Positions 10,817 through 19,803 of a stretch of DNA of 64,000 nucleotides are shown one piece after another. The notes beneath the pieces were generated by a model. That model worked only from the letters and a program-made list of their open reading frames with translations, made no database searches and was not told where the DNA came from. Source of the stretch: Streptomyces diacarni (lineage in GTDB: Bacteria > Actinomycetota > Actinomycetes > Streptomycetales > Streptomycetaceae); contig NZ_QOIN01000036.1 in NCBI RefSeq assembly GCF_003323715.1, forward strand, positions 124,001-188,000, written 5' to 3'. A program made the position numbers and the translations under genes. Numbering within the stretch: position 1 is the first letter of the stretch; every line of letters starts with the position of its first letter.

Positions 10817-13800
10817 TCAGTGGCCGAGGAGTTCGAGTTCCGCGAGGCGGGAGCCCGGCTCGGTCGGTACCAGGCGGTAGCTCGTCCAGTGGCCGGCGTG
10901 GCGGAGGGAGAAGACGCGGGTCTGCTTGTCCCAGCTGAAGGTCTCACCCTTGCGCCGGTCCACCGTGTGCCAGGTCTTGCCCCCGTTGCGGGAGCCCTCC
11001 AGTTTCCAGCCGGTCGGTGCGTCGGCGTGGTCGTCGGAGGTGAGGGTGTAGGACGTGACGCGGGAGCCCCGCTCGACGGTGACCGGCGCGTCGCCGGCCT
11101 CGGCGGCCGTGTCGGAGGTGTCGTCGGTCAGTGGGGAGTTCCCGGGCTCGCTCACGTCGCCCTGCGGGGAGGGCGCCTTGTCGCCCTTGGTGAGGGAGGT
11201 CGGTGCCTGGCCGGGTCCGGCGCCCCACTTCGAGGGCTTGGGGCCCATGTCGAACTCCAGGGTGCCGCCCTTGGCCAGCAGCTTGTGCGGCAGCGCCGTG
11301 GAGCGCCACTTCTTGCCGTTGACCTTCAGGCCCTGTACGTAGACGTTCTTCGCGCTGTTCTTCGGTGCCTTGATCACCAGGTCCCGGCCGTTCTCCAGGT
11401 GCACGGTCGCCTTGGTGAACAGGGGCGAGCCGACGGCGTACTCGGGCGAGCCCATCACCAGGGGGTAGAAGCCCAGGGCGCTGAAGACGTACCAGGCGGA
11501 CATCTCTCCGTTGTCCTCGTCGCCCGGGTAGCCCTGGCCGATCTCGCTGCCGACGTAGAGCCGGGAGAGGACCTCGCGGACCTTCTCCTGGGTCTTCCAG
11601 GGCTGTCCGGCCGCGTCGTACAGGTAGGCGATGTGGTGCGCGGGCTGGTTGCTGTGCCCGTACATGCCCATGCGTACGTCGCGGGCCTCGGTCATCTCGT
11701 GGATGACGCCGCCGTAGCTGCCGGCGTACTTCTCCTCGCCCGTCTCGGGGGTGGCGAAGTAGGTGTCCAGCTTCTTGGCGAGGCCGCCGCGGCCGCCGTA
11801 GAGGTTGGCGAGGCCGCGGGTGTCCTGGGGTGCGGTGAAGGCGAAGTTCCAGCCGTTGGTCTCGGTGTAGTCGTGGCCCCACACGCGCGGGTCGTACGCG
11901 TCGGGGGACAGCCGCCGGGTGCCGTCGGCGTTCCGGCCCTGGAAGAAGTCGATCTTGTCGTCGAAGAGGTGGACGTAGTTGCGGGCGCGCTGGGAGAAGT
12001 AGGCGGACTCCTCCTTGTACCGCTTCTTGCCGGTCTTCTTGTAGAGGGCCTTGCCCATCTGGGCGATGCCGAAGTCGTTGAGGTAGCCCTCCAGCGCCCA
12101 GGACATGCCTTCCTTGGTGTCGGTGCTGGTGTACCCGAGGAAGGGGGAGGTGTTCATGCCCTTGCGGCCCACACCCGGGTCCGGCGGGGCGACGGTGGCG
12201 TTCTTGAGGGCCGCCTCGTAGGCGGCCTCCGCGTCGAAGTCGACGCCTTTGAGATAGGCGTCGGCGAAGGCGACGTCGGAGGAGGTGCCGGTCATCAGGT
12301 CGGCGTAGCCGGGCGAGGACCAGCGGGAGACCCAGCCGCCGTCCTTGTACTGCTGCACGAACCCGTCCACCATCTTCCCCGCCGCTTTCGGGGTGAGGAA
12401 GGAGTAGGCGGGCCAGGTGGTGCGGTAGGTGTCCCAGAAGCCGTTGTTGACGTAGACCTCTCCGTCGACGATCTTCGAGCCGGTCTCGGTCGGGGTGTCC
12501 GGCTTCTCGGCGGGCGAGAAGGGGCTGGCGTACCGGACCGCGGAGCCGACCTTCTCGTGGCCGGCGTTGGGGTAGAGGTAGAGCCGGTAGAGGTTGGAGT
12601 AGAGGGTGGTGAGCTGGTCGGGGGTGGCGCCCTCGACCTCGATGACGTCCAGCAGGTCGTCCCACTTGTGCTGCGCCCGGTCCCGGACCTGGTCGAAGGA
12701 GCGCGAACTCGGGATCTCGTCGCGCAGGTTGGCCTCGGCCTGCTCGACGCTGATGAGCGAGGTGGCTATGCGCATCGTCACGGTGCGGTCGCTGCCCGGT
12801 GCGAAGCGCAGGTAGCCGGCCGCGTCCTTGCTGCCGCCGCCGGACAGTTCGCCCCCGTCGGTGACGGGCGCGTCGAACTCGGCGTGGACGAACATCCGGG
12901 TCGCGCCCGTGGACAGTCCGCTCTTGACGTCGGACCAGCCGCTGACGACGCCCCGTTCGGGGTCGAGGGTGAGTCCGGCGTTGTCGTCGACGTTGTCGAA
13001 GATCAGGCTGGCGTCCCGCTTGGGGAAGGTGAAGCGCATCATGGCCGCGTGGTCGGTCGGGGTGACCTCGGCCCGCAGCTTGTTCTCGAACGTGACGCCG
13101 TAGTAGTGCGGCCGCGCGGTCTCGTTGGCGTGCCGGAAGGGCAGGGCGCGTGCCTCGCGGCCGGCGTCTGGGGTGCCCTTCGCGGTCGAGGGCATCACCT
13201 GGAACGTCTGCCGGTCACCCATCCACGGGCTGGGCTCGTGGCTGGCGCTGAAGGCCTGGAGGGAGGGCAGGTTGTCGGCGTTGTTCTGCTGTGCGTAGCT
13301 GTACAGCCAGTCCTTGGCGCCCGCGTCGGTCACCGGCGTCCAGAAGTTGAAGCCGTGCGGGACGGCGGTCGCGGGGAAGTTGTTGCCGCGTGAGAACGAG
13401 CCGCTGGAGTTGGTGCCGCGAGTGGTGGTGACGTGGTCGGAGAGGTGGTCGGAGGAGTGGGCGGCCGCGGCCGGCTTGCGCGGGGCGATCCGCACGTCGT
13501 CGAGCCAGCCGCCGAAGGGCCGGGTGCCGTCCTTCGGGCCGGTGGACGCGTCGTAGCCGAGCAGTACCCGGTCGACGGTCTTGCCTTCGGCGACGCGGCC
13601 GATGCGGGCCTCGGTGTTGTTCCACTGGTTGACGTACAGGGTCTTGGAGGCTCCTTGGGCGGCCGGGGTCAGCCGGTTGCCGTGCTGGTCGGCGGCGCGC
13701 AGTTCGCTCAGGTAGGTGCCGTCGGTGAAGGCGAGGTCGACGGCCACGTGCGTCGCGGCGTAGCTGCGGTCGCCCTCGGGCATCTCGGGAAAGAGCCGGT

Positions 13801-14332
13801 AGGAGAGCACCGTGTCGCGGGTGACGGTGACATCGACGTCGAAGACCTTGTTGGTGGCGTGGGCGCGCCCCGCTGCGGAGTGCTCGCCGGCGAAGCGCAG
13901 CGCGTGGGTTCCGGTGAAGCCCGCGCCCGTCTTCGCTGTGGGGGACTTCTCGGGGCCCGTGCCGGTGCGGGTGGCGAGTCCGGGCTTGCCTTCGTGGGTG
14001 ACGTGGTCGGCGCGCGGGGTGCCGTCGGGGCCGGTCTCGACGGTGTCGTTCCAGTCGGGGGCGGGGGTGTCGGGTTCGAAGGAGGAGGCGAACCGGGTGG
14101 GGTGCGCTCCGGAGCCGGGGTCGGGGCGGGCGACGGCGCTGGTGGCCTCGATGGTGGAGGTGGCGACCAGGGCGAGGACGAGTGCGACGGCGGTCCTTCG
14201 CGCGGCCGTCATACGGGGCGCGGCGCGGAAGCCGGAGGGTCTGCGGCGGCCCGCTCGCCCGTCGGGCGGCGGCCGGTGTCCGGGTCTGTGCCCGGACGGC
14301 ATACGGAGTCGGAGCAGGGGGCTGTGCGACAC
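10817..14332 (-). CDS. Secreted GH92 family alpha-mannosidase
   Basis: A 1171-residue exported glycosidase. After an unusually long 40-residue lead, ARRTAVALVLALVATSTIEA forms a signal peptide. Residues about 70-290 are an extra beta-rich region. The GH92 core begins near 310 (RGNNFPATAVPHGFNFWTP) and contains the catalytic motif YPGDEDNGEMSAWYVFSALG near 937. The last 110 residues resemble an F5/8-type (CBM32-like) carbohydrate-binding module. GH92 enzymes are calcium-dependent inverting exo-alpha-mannosidases acting on fungal or glycoprotein mannans. The GTG at 14332 is preceded by GAGAGG. A LacI-type palindrome lies just upstream, and the gene is divergent from the ngc operon. Confidence 0.92.
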   Translation of the reverse strand: MSHSPLLRLRMPSGHRPGHRPPPDGRAGRRRPSGFRAAPRMTAARRTAVALVLALVATSTIEATSAVARPDPGSGAHPTRFASSFEPDTPAPDWNDTVETGPDGTPRADHVTHEGKPGLATRTGTGPEKSPTAKTGAGFTGTHALRFAGEHSAAGRAHATNKVFDVDVTVTRDTVLSYRLFPEMPEGDRSYAATHVAVDLAFTDGTYLSELRAADQHGNRLTPAAQGASKTLYVNQWNNTEARIGRVAEGKTVDRVLLGYDASTGPKDGTRPFGGWLDDVRIAPRKPAAAAHSSDHLSDHVTTTRGTNSSGSFSRGNNFPATAVPHGFNFWTPVTDAGAKDWLYSYAQQNNADNLPSLQAFSASHEPSPWMGDRQTFQVMPSTAKGTPDAGREARALPFRHANETARPHYYGVTFENKLRAEVTPTDHAAMMRFTFPKRDASLIFDNVDDNAGLTLDPERGVVSGWSDVKSGLSTGATRMFVHAEFDAPVTDGGELSGGGSKDAAGYLRFAPGSDRTVTMRIATSLISVEQAEANLRDEIPSSRSFDQVRDRAQHKWDDLLDVIEVEGATPDQLTTLYSNLYRLYLYPNAGHEKVGSAVRYASPFSPAEKPDTPTETGSKIVDGEVYVNNGFWDTYRTTWPAYSFLTPKAAGKMVDGFVQQYKDGGWVSRWSSPGYADLMTGTSSDVAFADAYLKGVDFDAEAAYEAALKNATVAPPDPGVGRKGMNTSPFLGYTSTDTKEGMSWALEGYLNDFGIAQMGKALYKKTGKKRYKEESAYFSQRARNYVHLFDDKIDFFQGRNADGTRRLSPDAYDPRVWGHDYTETNGWNFAFTAPQDTRGLANLYGGRGGLAKKLDTYFATPETGEEKYAGSYGGVIHEMTEARDVRMGMYGHSNQPAHHIAYLYDAAGQPWKTQEKVREVLSRLYVGSEIGQGYPGDEDNGEMSAWYVFSALGFYPLVMGSPEYAVGSPLFTKATVHLENGRDLVIKAPKNSAKNVYVQGLKVNGKKWRSTALPHKLLAKGGTLEFDMGPKPSKWGAGPGQAPTSLTKGDKAPSPQGDVSEPGNSPLTDDTSDTAAEAGDAPVTVERGSRVTSYTLTSDDHADAPTGWKLEGSRNGGKTWHTVDRRKGETFSWDKQTRVFSLRHAGHWTSYRLVPTEPGSRLAELELLGH

Positions 14333-14351
14333 ACGGACCTCTCAACGGGCC

Positions 14352-14363
14352 GACAACGTTGTC
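14352..14363. promoter_or_regulatory. LacI-type palindrome before the mannosidase gene
   Basis: GACAACGTTGTC is a perfect 12-bp palindrome with the central AACGTT typical of LacI-family sugar operators. It lies 20-31 bases upstream of the GTG. No LacI gene is in the window, so the regulator would be encoded elsewhere. Confidence 0.5.
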
Positions 14364-14511
14364 AGTTGTGATTTTCGACGACCAGTAATGTACGCGAGCC
14401 CGCTGGTGTCAAGGGTGCCGGGGCGTCTGAACCGAAGGGGAATTCGGCACAGGTCTCAACTCGGGAAAGATGACGGGCCGGTCCGTTCTTGATCTTGCCC
14501 AAATGGCGAAG

Positions 14512-14527
14512 AGTGGACTATACCTGT
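14512..14527. promoter_or_regulatory. DasR-responsive-element-like box before ngcE
   Basis: AGTGGACTATACCTGT matches the dre consensus AGTGGTCTAGACCAGT at 13 of 16 bases. DasR is the GntR-type repressor of aminosugar genes, released by glucosamine-6-phosphate. The box is 170 bases upstream of the ngcE start. Confidence 0.6.
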
Positions 14528-14696
14528 CCGCACCTTGAGCGGTACCCGCGCGCGGGAGACCGTACTCCTGGCGCACCATCGCACAACCCGCACCAACCAG
14601 CTTGAACTTCACCCGCGGTGTCGGGCCCTTCGCCGGTGGCGAGTTGACGGGAGACCGGTACACCGCCTGAGTCCTGGAGAAGGCGAGGACTTGAGC

Positions 14697-16124
14697 ATGG
14701 GAACCACCAACGTCAACCGTCGTGACGTGATGAAGCGGGCCACGGCGGCCGGTCTTCTCGCGGTACCCGCACTCGGGTCGCTGACCTCCTGCGCCACCGG
14801 CGGTGGCGAGGAGAACAAGGCCGAAAAGGGAAAGAAGTCCGCCGACAATCCGCTCGCGGTCAAAAAGGACGCCGAACTCCAGGTCTATATCTTCAACGGC
14901 GGCTACGACGACAAGTACGCGCGCTACGTCAGCGACATATACGAGAAGAAGTACCCGGACGCGAAGGTCGACCAGAAGAAGACCGAGAAGATCGCCACGC
15001 AGACGCAGCCGCGCATCGTGAAGGGCGATCCGCCGGACGTGATCAACAACTCCGGCGCCGACAACATGAACATCCTCTCGCTCGTCCAGAACAAGCAGGC
15101 CGCGGACGTGAGCGAGCTGCTGGACGCGCCGAGCTGGGACGACCCGGAGGTGAAGGTCCGCGACACCTTCGTGCCCGGCGTCGTGGAGATGGGGCAGTTC
15201 GGCAGCGACGCCGTCTACCAGCTCAACGTCGCGCAGACCGTCTACGGCATCTGGTATTCGGACACCATGCTCAGCAAGACGCTGGAGGTCGAATACCCCA
15301 AGACGTGGGACGAGATGCTGGCGGTCTGCAAGACGGCGAAGAAGAAGGGCGTGCACGGCTGGACGTATCCGGCCGGACACCCGCGCTACATGTTCTTCAG
15401 CATGTACGCGATGTTCGGACAGGCAGGCGGCCGCAAGCAGCTGGAGGCCATGGACTACCTGGAGCCGAACGCCTGGAAGTCCGACGCGGTCAAGGCCGTC
15501 TTCGAGGCCTACGAGGAGCTGCTGGCCAAGAAGTACGTCCTCCAGGGGTTCGACGGCGAGAAGGCGCACATCGAGGCCCAGACCGCCTGGACGAAGGGCA
15601 AGGCCGTCTTCATCCCGGACGGCTCCTGGGTGGAGAACGAGGCGAAGCCCACCACGCCGAAGGACTTCGAGATGCGGGTGGGCGCCACCCCGTCCCTCGA
15701 CAAGGGCGACGCCATGCCGTTCGGCACCCTGTACGCGCCGCCAGGCGAGCCGTTCCTCATCCCCGAGAAGGCCAAGAACAAGCAGGGGGGGATGGAGTGG
15801 ATGCGGATGATGTACAGCAAGAAGGCCGCACAGAACTTCTTCCGCGAGGTCTCCTCCATGCCCGTGGTCAAGGGCGCCATCGACGGCCTCGACCTGCCCC
15901 CGGGCGTCGCCAGCTCGCAGAAGGCCATCAAGGCGGCGGGCGACAACATCGTGATCGCCTTCTTCAAGGAGTGGTACACGGCGCTGTGGAACGAGGAGTT
16001 CAACAACGTCGTCGGCTCCTTCATGAACGGTGACTCGTCGGTCAAGGAAGCGATGAACACCATGCAGAAGGCCGCCGACCGGGTCGCCAAGGACCCCGAC
16101 GTCCACAAGATCAAGAAGGCCTGA
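14697..16124 (+). CDS. ngcE: NgcE-type N-acetylglucosamine/chitobiose-binding lipoprotein
   Basis: A 475-residue extracellular solute-binding protein (family 1). The N-terminus has a twin-arginine-like stretch (NRRDVMKRATAAG) and the lipobox LTSC, so it should be a Tat-exported lipoprotein. Family-like traits are the start MGTTNVNRRD, the segment APSWDDPEVKVRD and LEPNAWKSDAVKA, as in the NgcE group (TIGR03851). It is first in a three-gene importer operon without its own ATPase; Streptomyces sugar importers usually share MsiK. The neighbouring second importer makes it possible that the S. coelicolor ngcE orthologue is the other one. The dre-like box supports aminosugar control. Confidence 0.75.
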   Translation: MGTTNVNRRDVMKRATAAGLLAVPALGSLTSCATGGGEENKAEKGKKSADNPLAVKKDAELQVYIFNGGYDDKYARYVSDIYEKKYPDAKVDQKKTEKIATQTQPRIVKGDPPDVINNSGADNMNILSLVQNKQAADVSELLDAPSWDDPEVKVRDTFVPGVVEMGQFGSDAVYQLNVAQTVYGIWYSDTMLSKTLEVEYPKTWDEMLAVCKTAKKKGVHGWTYPAGHPRYMFFSMYAMFGQAGGRKQLEAMDYLEPNAWKSDAVKAVFEAYEELLAKKYVLQGFDGEKAHIEAQTAWTKGKAVFIPDGSWVENEAKPTTPKDFEMRVGATPSLDKGDAMPFGTLYAPPGEPFLIPEKAKNKQGGMEWMRMMYSKKAAQNFFREVSSMPVVKGAIDGLDLPPGVASSQKAIKAAGDNIVIAFFKEWYTALWNEEFNNVVGSFMNGDSSVKEAMNTMQKAADRVAKDPDVHKIKKA

Positions 16125-16166
16125 GGCAGGGCGTCGGGAACGGGGAGTGGGGGAGAGCGGAGCGGC

Positions 16167-17222
16167 GTGAGGACTCGGACACGGCCGGACCCGAGCGGGC
16201 CGGCGACACAGGGAACGGTCCCGTGGCGGAAACTGCCGCCCGGCGACAAGCTGGCCTTCGCGGTGGCGGTCCTGCTGCCGCCCCGGTTCACCCCGGCACG
16301 GGTGCGTGCCGATCGCAGGTACCGGACGCTGGACAAGTACCGGTTCATCGTGGGATTCCTGATCCTGCCGCTGGCCTTCTACGCCGTCTTCGTCATCTCC
16401 CCGTTCTTCCAGGCGATCTACTACTCGTTCACCGACTGGGCGGGCGGCGCCACGGCGAACTTCGTCGGCTTCGACAACTACGTGAAGATGTGGAACGACG
16501 AAAAGTTCTGGTCATCGGTCCAGACCAGTCTGCTGCTGCTGGTGTTCGTTCCGGTGGTCACGCTCGCGCTCGGCATCTTCTTCGCCTACATGATCACCGC
16601 GGGCGGCCGGCACCGCAGGGGAGAGGCCGTCTCCGGGGTCGTCGGCTCCTCGTTCTACAAGGTCGTCTACTTCTTTCCCCAGGTCCTCTCCATCGCGCTG
16701 ATCGCGGTGGTCTGGCAGCAGGTCTACAGCTCCCGCAGCGGCCTGCTGAACGGGCTGCTGGGCGAGGTGGGCCTCGGCTCCCTCGAACAGCGCTGGCTGG
16801 GCGGCGACTACAAGCTGGGCCTGTTCGCCACGATGGCGGTGATCGCCTGGAGCTTCGTCGGGTTCTACGTGGTGCTCTTCTCGGCCGCGATGGGGGCGAT
16901 CCCCAAGGACATCTACGAGGCGGCGCTGCTGGACGGCGCGGGCCGGGGCGCCACGTTCTTCCGGGTCACGCTGCCCCTGATCTGGGACACCGTGCGCACC
17001 GGCTGGATCTACATGGGCATCCAGGCGCTGGACGCCTTCGCCGTCGTCCTGATCATGGTGCCGGGACACGTGCTGAAGGTGACCCCGGTCTACCTGTACG
17101 AGCGCTTCCGTGAGGGCCAGTTCGGCTACGCCACGGCCATCGGTGTGGTGCTCCTCGTCCTGAGCATGGCGTTCACGCTCATCGTGATGAGGATCGGCCG
17201 CCGTGAGACGATCGAGTACTGA
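16167..17222 (+). CDS. ngcF: Sugar ABC transporter permease (NgcF-type)
   Basis: A 351-residue membrane protein of the MalF/UgpA class. A cytoplasmic N-terminus of about 60 residues is followed by six hydrophobic segments. The ATPase-coupling loop (EAA motif) is EAALLDGAGRGATFFRVTLP. It pairs with the next gene as the translocation pore for the NgcE-bound sugar. The GTG at 16167 follows GGAGAGCGGA and is 42 bases after the binding-protein stop. The substrate is assigned only through the neighbouring binding protein. Confidence 0.82.
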   Translation: MRTRTRPDPSGPATQGTVPWRKLPPGDKLAFAVAVLLPPRFTPARVRADRRYRTLDKYRFIVGFLILPLAFYAVFVISPFFQAIYYSFTDWAGGATANFVGFDNYVKMWNDEKFWSSVQTSLLLLVFVPVVTLALGIFFAYMITAGGRHRRGEAVSGVVGSSFYKVVYFFPQVLSIALIAVVWQQVYSSRSGLLNGLLGEVGLGSLEQRWLGGDYKLGLFATMAVIAWSFVGFYVVLFSAAMGAIPKDIYEAALLDGAGRGATFFRVTLPLIWDTVRTGWIYMGIQALDAFAVVLIMVPGHVLKVTPVYLYERFREGQFGYATAIGVVLLVLSMAFTLIVMRIGRRETIEY

Positions 17223-17235
17223 GAAGCGGGTTGCG

Positions 17236-18213
17236 ATGAGTGCCGAACCGATGAGCACGGACGCGGCGGCGGTGGCCGAGAAGGCGGCCGCGGACCCGGC
17301 GTCCGGGAGCACCACCCGCCCGCGCGCCGCGGGCGGCGGCAGGGGCGGGAAGGGCGGGAAGGACGCCAGGGGCCTCAAGGGCGGCGAGAGCCGCACCCTG
17401 AACGCCTTCTCGCACGGCTTCCTGGTCCTGTGGGTGATCATGGCGGCGGGCCCGCTGGTCTGGGTGGCGCTGACCGCCTTCCGGCCGACGGCGGACTACC
17501 TGGGCGACCCGATGGGTCTGCCCACCTCGCTGCACTGGGAGAACTTCGTCAACGCCTGGACCGAGGCGAAGGTGGGCCGCTACGCGCTCAACTCGGTCAT
17601 CATCCTGGCGGGCTCGCTCACGGGCACCATGCTGCTCGGCTCGATGGCCGCCTACGTGATCGCCCGCTTCACCTTTCCCGGCAACCGGTTCATCTTCCTG
17701 CTGTTCGCCGGCGGAATGATGTTCCCGGTGATCCTGGCGCTGATCCCGCTGTTCACGATCATGGACAACTTGTCCCTGCTGGACACCCGTCCCGGGCTGA
17801 TCATCGCGTACATCGCCTATTCGCTGCCGTTCACCACCTTCTTCCTCACCTCGTTCTTCCGGACGCTGCCCAGCGGGGTGCAGGAAGCGGCGATGATCGA
17901 CGGGGCCTCGCACACCCGGACGTTTTTCCAGGTCATGCTCCCCATGGCGAAGCCGGGCCTGGTCAGCATCGGCATCTTCAACTTCCTCGGGCAGTGGAAC
18001 CAGTACCTGCTCCCGCTGCTGCTCAACAACGACGACGAGAACAACTACGTGCTGCCCCAGGGGCTCGCGGCGCTGACCGTCTCCCAGGGGTACGCGGGCG
18101 ACTGGGGCGCGCTGTTCGCGGGGCTGACCCTGGCCATGGTGCCGGTGCTCGTCGTCTACGCGGTTTTCCAGCGCCAGGTGCAGGCGGGGCTGACCGCGGG
18201 CGCGATCAAATAG
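17236..18213 (+). CDS. ngcG: Sugar ABC transporter permease (NgcG-type)
   Basis: A 325-residue MalG-class permease with an approximately 65-residue Gly/Lys-rich cytoplasmic head and six membrane spans. The coupling loop is QEAAMIDGASHTRTFFQVML. The ATG at 17236 has GAGAAGCGGG upstream and starts 13 bases after the preceding stop; an earlier in-frame ATG at 17203 lies inside ngcF. It completes the importer; no ATP-binding subunit is encoded here. Confidence 0.82.
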   Translation: MSAEPMSTDAAAVAEKAAADPASGSTTRPRAAGGGRGGKGGKDARGLKGGESRTLNAFSHGFLVLWVIMAAGPLVWVALTAFRPTADYLGDPMGLPTSLHWENFVNAWTEAKVGRYALNSVIILAGSLTGTMLLGSMAAYVIARFTFPGNRFIFLLFAGGMMFPVILALIPLFTIMDNLSLLDTRPGLIIAYIAYSLPFTTFFLTSFFRTLPSGVQEAAMIDGASHTRTFFQVMLPMAKPGLVSIGIFNFLGQWNQYLLPLLLNNDDENNYVLPQGLAALTVSQGYAGDWGALFAGLTLAMVPVLVVYAVFQRQVQAGLTAGAIK

Positions 18214-18314
18214 GCACTATCGCGGTCGCGAACCGGGTGGGCGGCCCGGAGGCCGGGGGGAAACGCGCCGGTCAAACTACCCGCCCACAGCGGTGATTTC
18301 AGGTTGGCCACGAA

Positions 18315-18330
18315 AGTGGCCTAGACCTGT
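18315..18330. promoter_or_regulatory. DasR-responsive-element-like box before the second sugar importer
   Basis: AGTGGCCTAGACCTGT matches AGTGGTCTAGACCAGT at 14 of 16 bases and shares AGTGG-N-CTA-N-ACCTGT with the box at 14512. It lies 165 bases before the binding-protein start, in the otherwise featureless gap 18214-18494. Confidence 0.65.
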
Positions 18331-18494
18331 CGAGGCGGAATCCGCCATGGATAGTCTGCGCCGTGACTGCTGCGGGATCACCTTTCCGGGCGGTCGGGGC
18401 TCCTCGCCCGAGCGTTGCGTGGGGGACCGGGTGGCGCCCGGTGCGACGCATCACCTGCGAGCAAGTCGACACCGATGTCGAAGGGTTGAGCAAC

Positions 18495-19757
18495 ATGAAC
18501 AAAAGAGCAGTGGCGGCCGGCGCCGCAGCGCTCGCCATGGCACTGAGCGTGACCGCCTGCGGCGGTGACAGCGGGAGCTCCGGGGACAAGAACACCCTCA
18601 AACTGGTGGCTGCCGACTACGGCGACAAGAAGTCCAACGCCTCGAAGGTCTACTGGGACTCGGTGGTCAAGGACTTCGAGAAGCAGAACAAGGACATCAA
18701 GGTCGAGGTCCAGGTCATCAACTGGAACGACATCGACAAGCAGGTCAAGACGATGATCCAGAGCGGCAACGTGCCGGATCTGCTGCAGACCGGCGGCTAC
18801 GCCGACAAGGTCGCCGACGACCTGCTCTACAAGGCCGACGAGGTCCTCTCGCCCAAGACGAAGAAGAACCTCATCCCGTCGTTCGCCGAGGCCGGCGAGG
18901 TGGACGGCACCCAGTACGGCATCCCGTGGGTCTCCTCCACCCGCGTGCTGTTCTACAACAAGGAGGTCTTCAAGAAGGCGGGCATCAAGACGCCGCCCAA
19001 GACCTGGGACGAGCTGGCCGAGGCCGCCGAGAAGATCAAGAAGTCGAAGGCGGCCGACACCCCCTACGCGCTCCCGCTGGGCCCCGAGGAGGCGCAGGGC
19101 GAGTCGCTGATCTGGGAGCTGGGCAACGGCGGTGGCTACACCGACTCCAGCGGCAAGTACACCCTCGACAGCAAGAAGAACGTCGAGACCTTCGACTGGC
19201 TCCAGGACAACCTGGTCAAGCCGGGCCTGACGTACTCCAACCCGGCCTCAACCGACCGCAAGACGGCCTTCGCCGACTTCGCCGCGGGCAAGGCGGGCAT
19301 GCTCAACGGCCACCCGAGCCTCGTTCAGATGGCGAAGGCGGGCAAGGTGGACTACGGGGTCACCACCATCCCGGGCAAGGACGGGCCGCTCAAGACGACC
19401 CTGGGCGTCGCCGACTGGATGATGGCCTTCAAGGACGGCGGCAAGCAGGAGCAGATAAAGAAGTTCCTCGACTTCGTGTACTCGAAGAAGATGCTGAAGT
19501 TCGACGAGATGTACAACTTCATGCCCGTCACCAAGGACGCGCTGGAGACGATGCAGTCGAACGGCAAGCACAAGGACCTCCAGCCCTTCTTCGACGAGCT
19601 GGACGGCGCGCGGTTCTACCCGCTGGGCGACCCCGCCTGGGACATCGTCTCCGCCGAGATGAAGAAGACCGGCGGCAAGGCGGCCAAGGAGGACCCGAAG
19701 AAGATCCTCGGGGACCTGCAGAAGAAGGCGGAGGAAGCGGCGGCGAACACCAAGTAG
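18495..19757 (+). CDS. Sugar ABC transporter substrate-binding lipoprotein
   Basis: A 420-residue family-1 solute-binding protein. The signal peptide ends in the lipobox VTAC, followed by a Gly/Ser linker. The mature part starts LKLVAADYGDKKSNASKVYW. The ATG at 18495 has GAAGGG 9 bases upstream; an earlier in-frame GTG at 18363 is not supported. It heads a second importer operon (binding protein, two permeases) immediately followed by the ROK regulator gene. The dre-like box suggests an aminosugar or chito-oligosaccharide. In S. coelicolor the importer directly beside rok7B7 has been called ngcEFG, so this operon competes for that name. Confidence 0.85.
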   Translation: MNKRAVAAGAAALAMALSVTACGGDSGSSGDKNTLKLVAADYGDKKSNASKVYWDSVVKDFEKQNKDIKVEVQVINWNDIDKQVKTMIQSGNVPDLLQTGGYADKVADDLLYKADEVLSPKTKKNLIPSFAEAGEVDGTQYGIPWVSSTRVLFYNKEVFKKAGIKTPPKTWDELAEAAEKIKKSKAADTPYALPLGPEEAQGESLIWELGNGGGYTDSSGKYTLDSKKNVETFDWLQDNLVKPGLTYSNPASTDRKTAFADFAAGKAGMLNGHPSLVQMAKAGKVDYGVTTIPGKDGPLKTTLGVADWMMAFKDGGKQEQIKKFLDFVYSKKMLKFDEMYNFMPVTKDALETMQSNGKHKDLQPFFDELDGARFYPLGDPAWDIVSAEMKKTGGKAAKEDPKKILGDLQKKAEEAAANTK

Positions 19758-19803
19758 GCCGCCCGACGCCCCACTTCGCCCCTCCGTACCGCAAGGAGAC
19801 CCC

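Noticed and set aside
10793..13393. 866-codon open frame opposite the mannosidase gene
   Set aside because: Val/Gly-rich shadow of the GH92 gene with no motif; it would also run through the terminator region.
16512..17441. Minus-strand frame opposite the ngcF/ngcG junction
   Set aside because: Antisense to two well-supported permeases, with no own signals.
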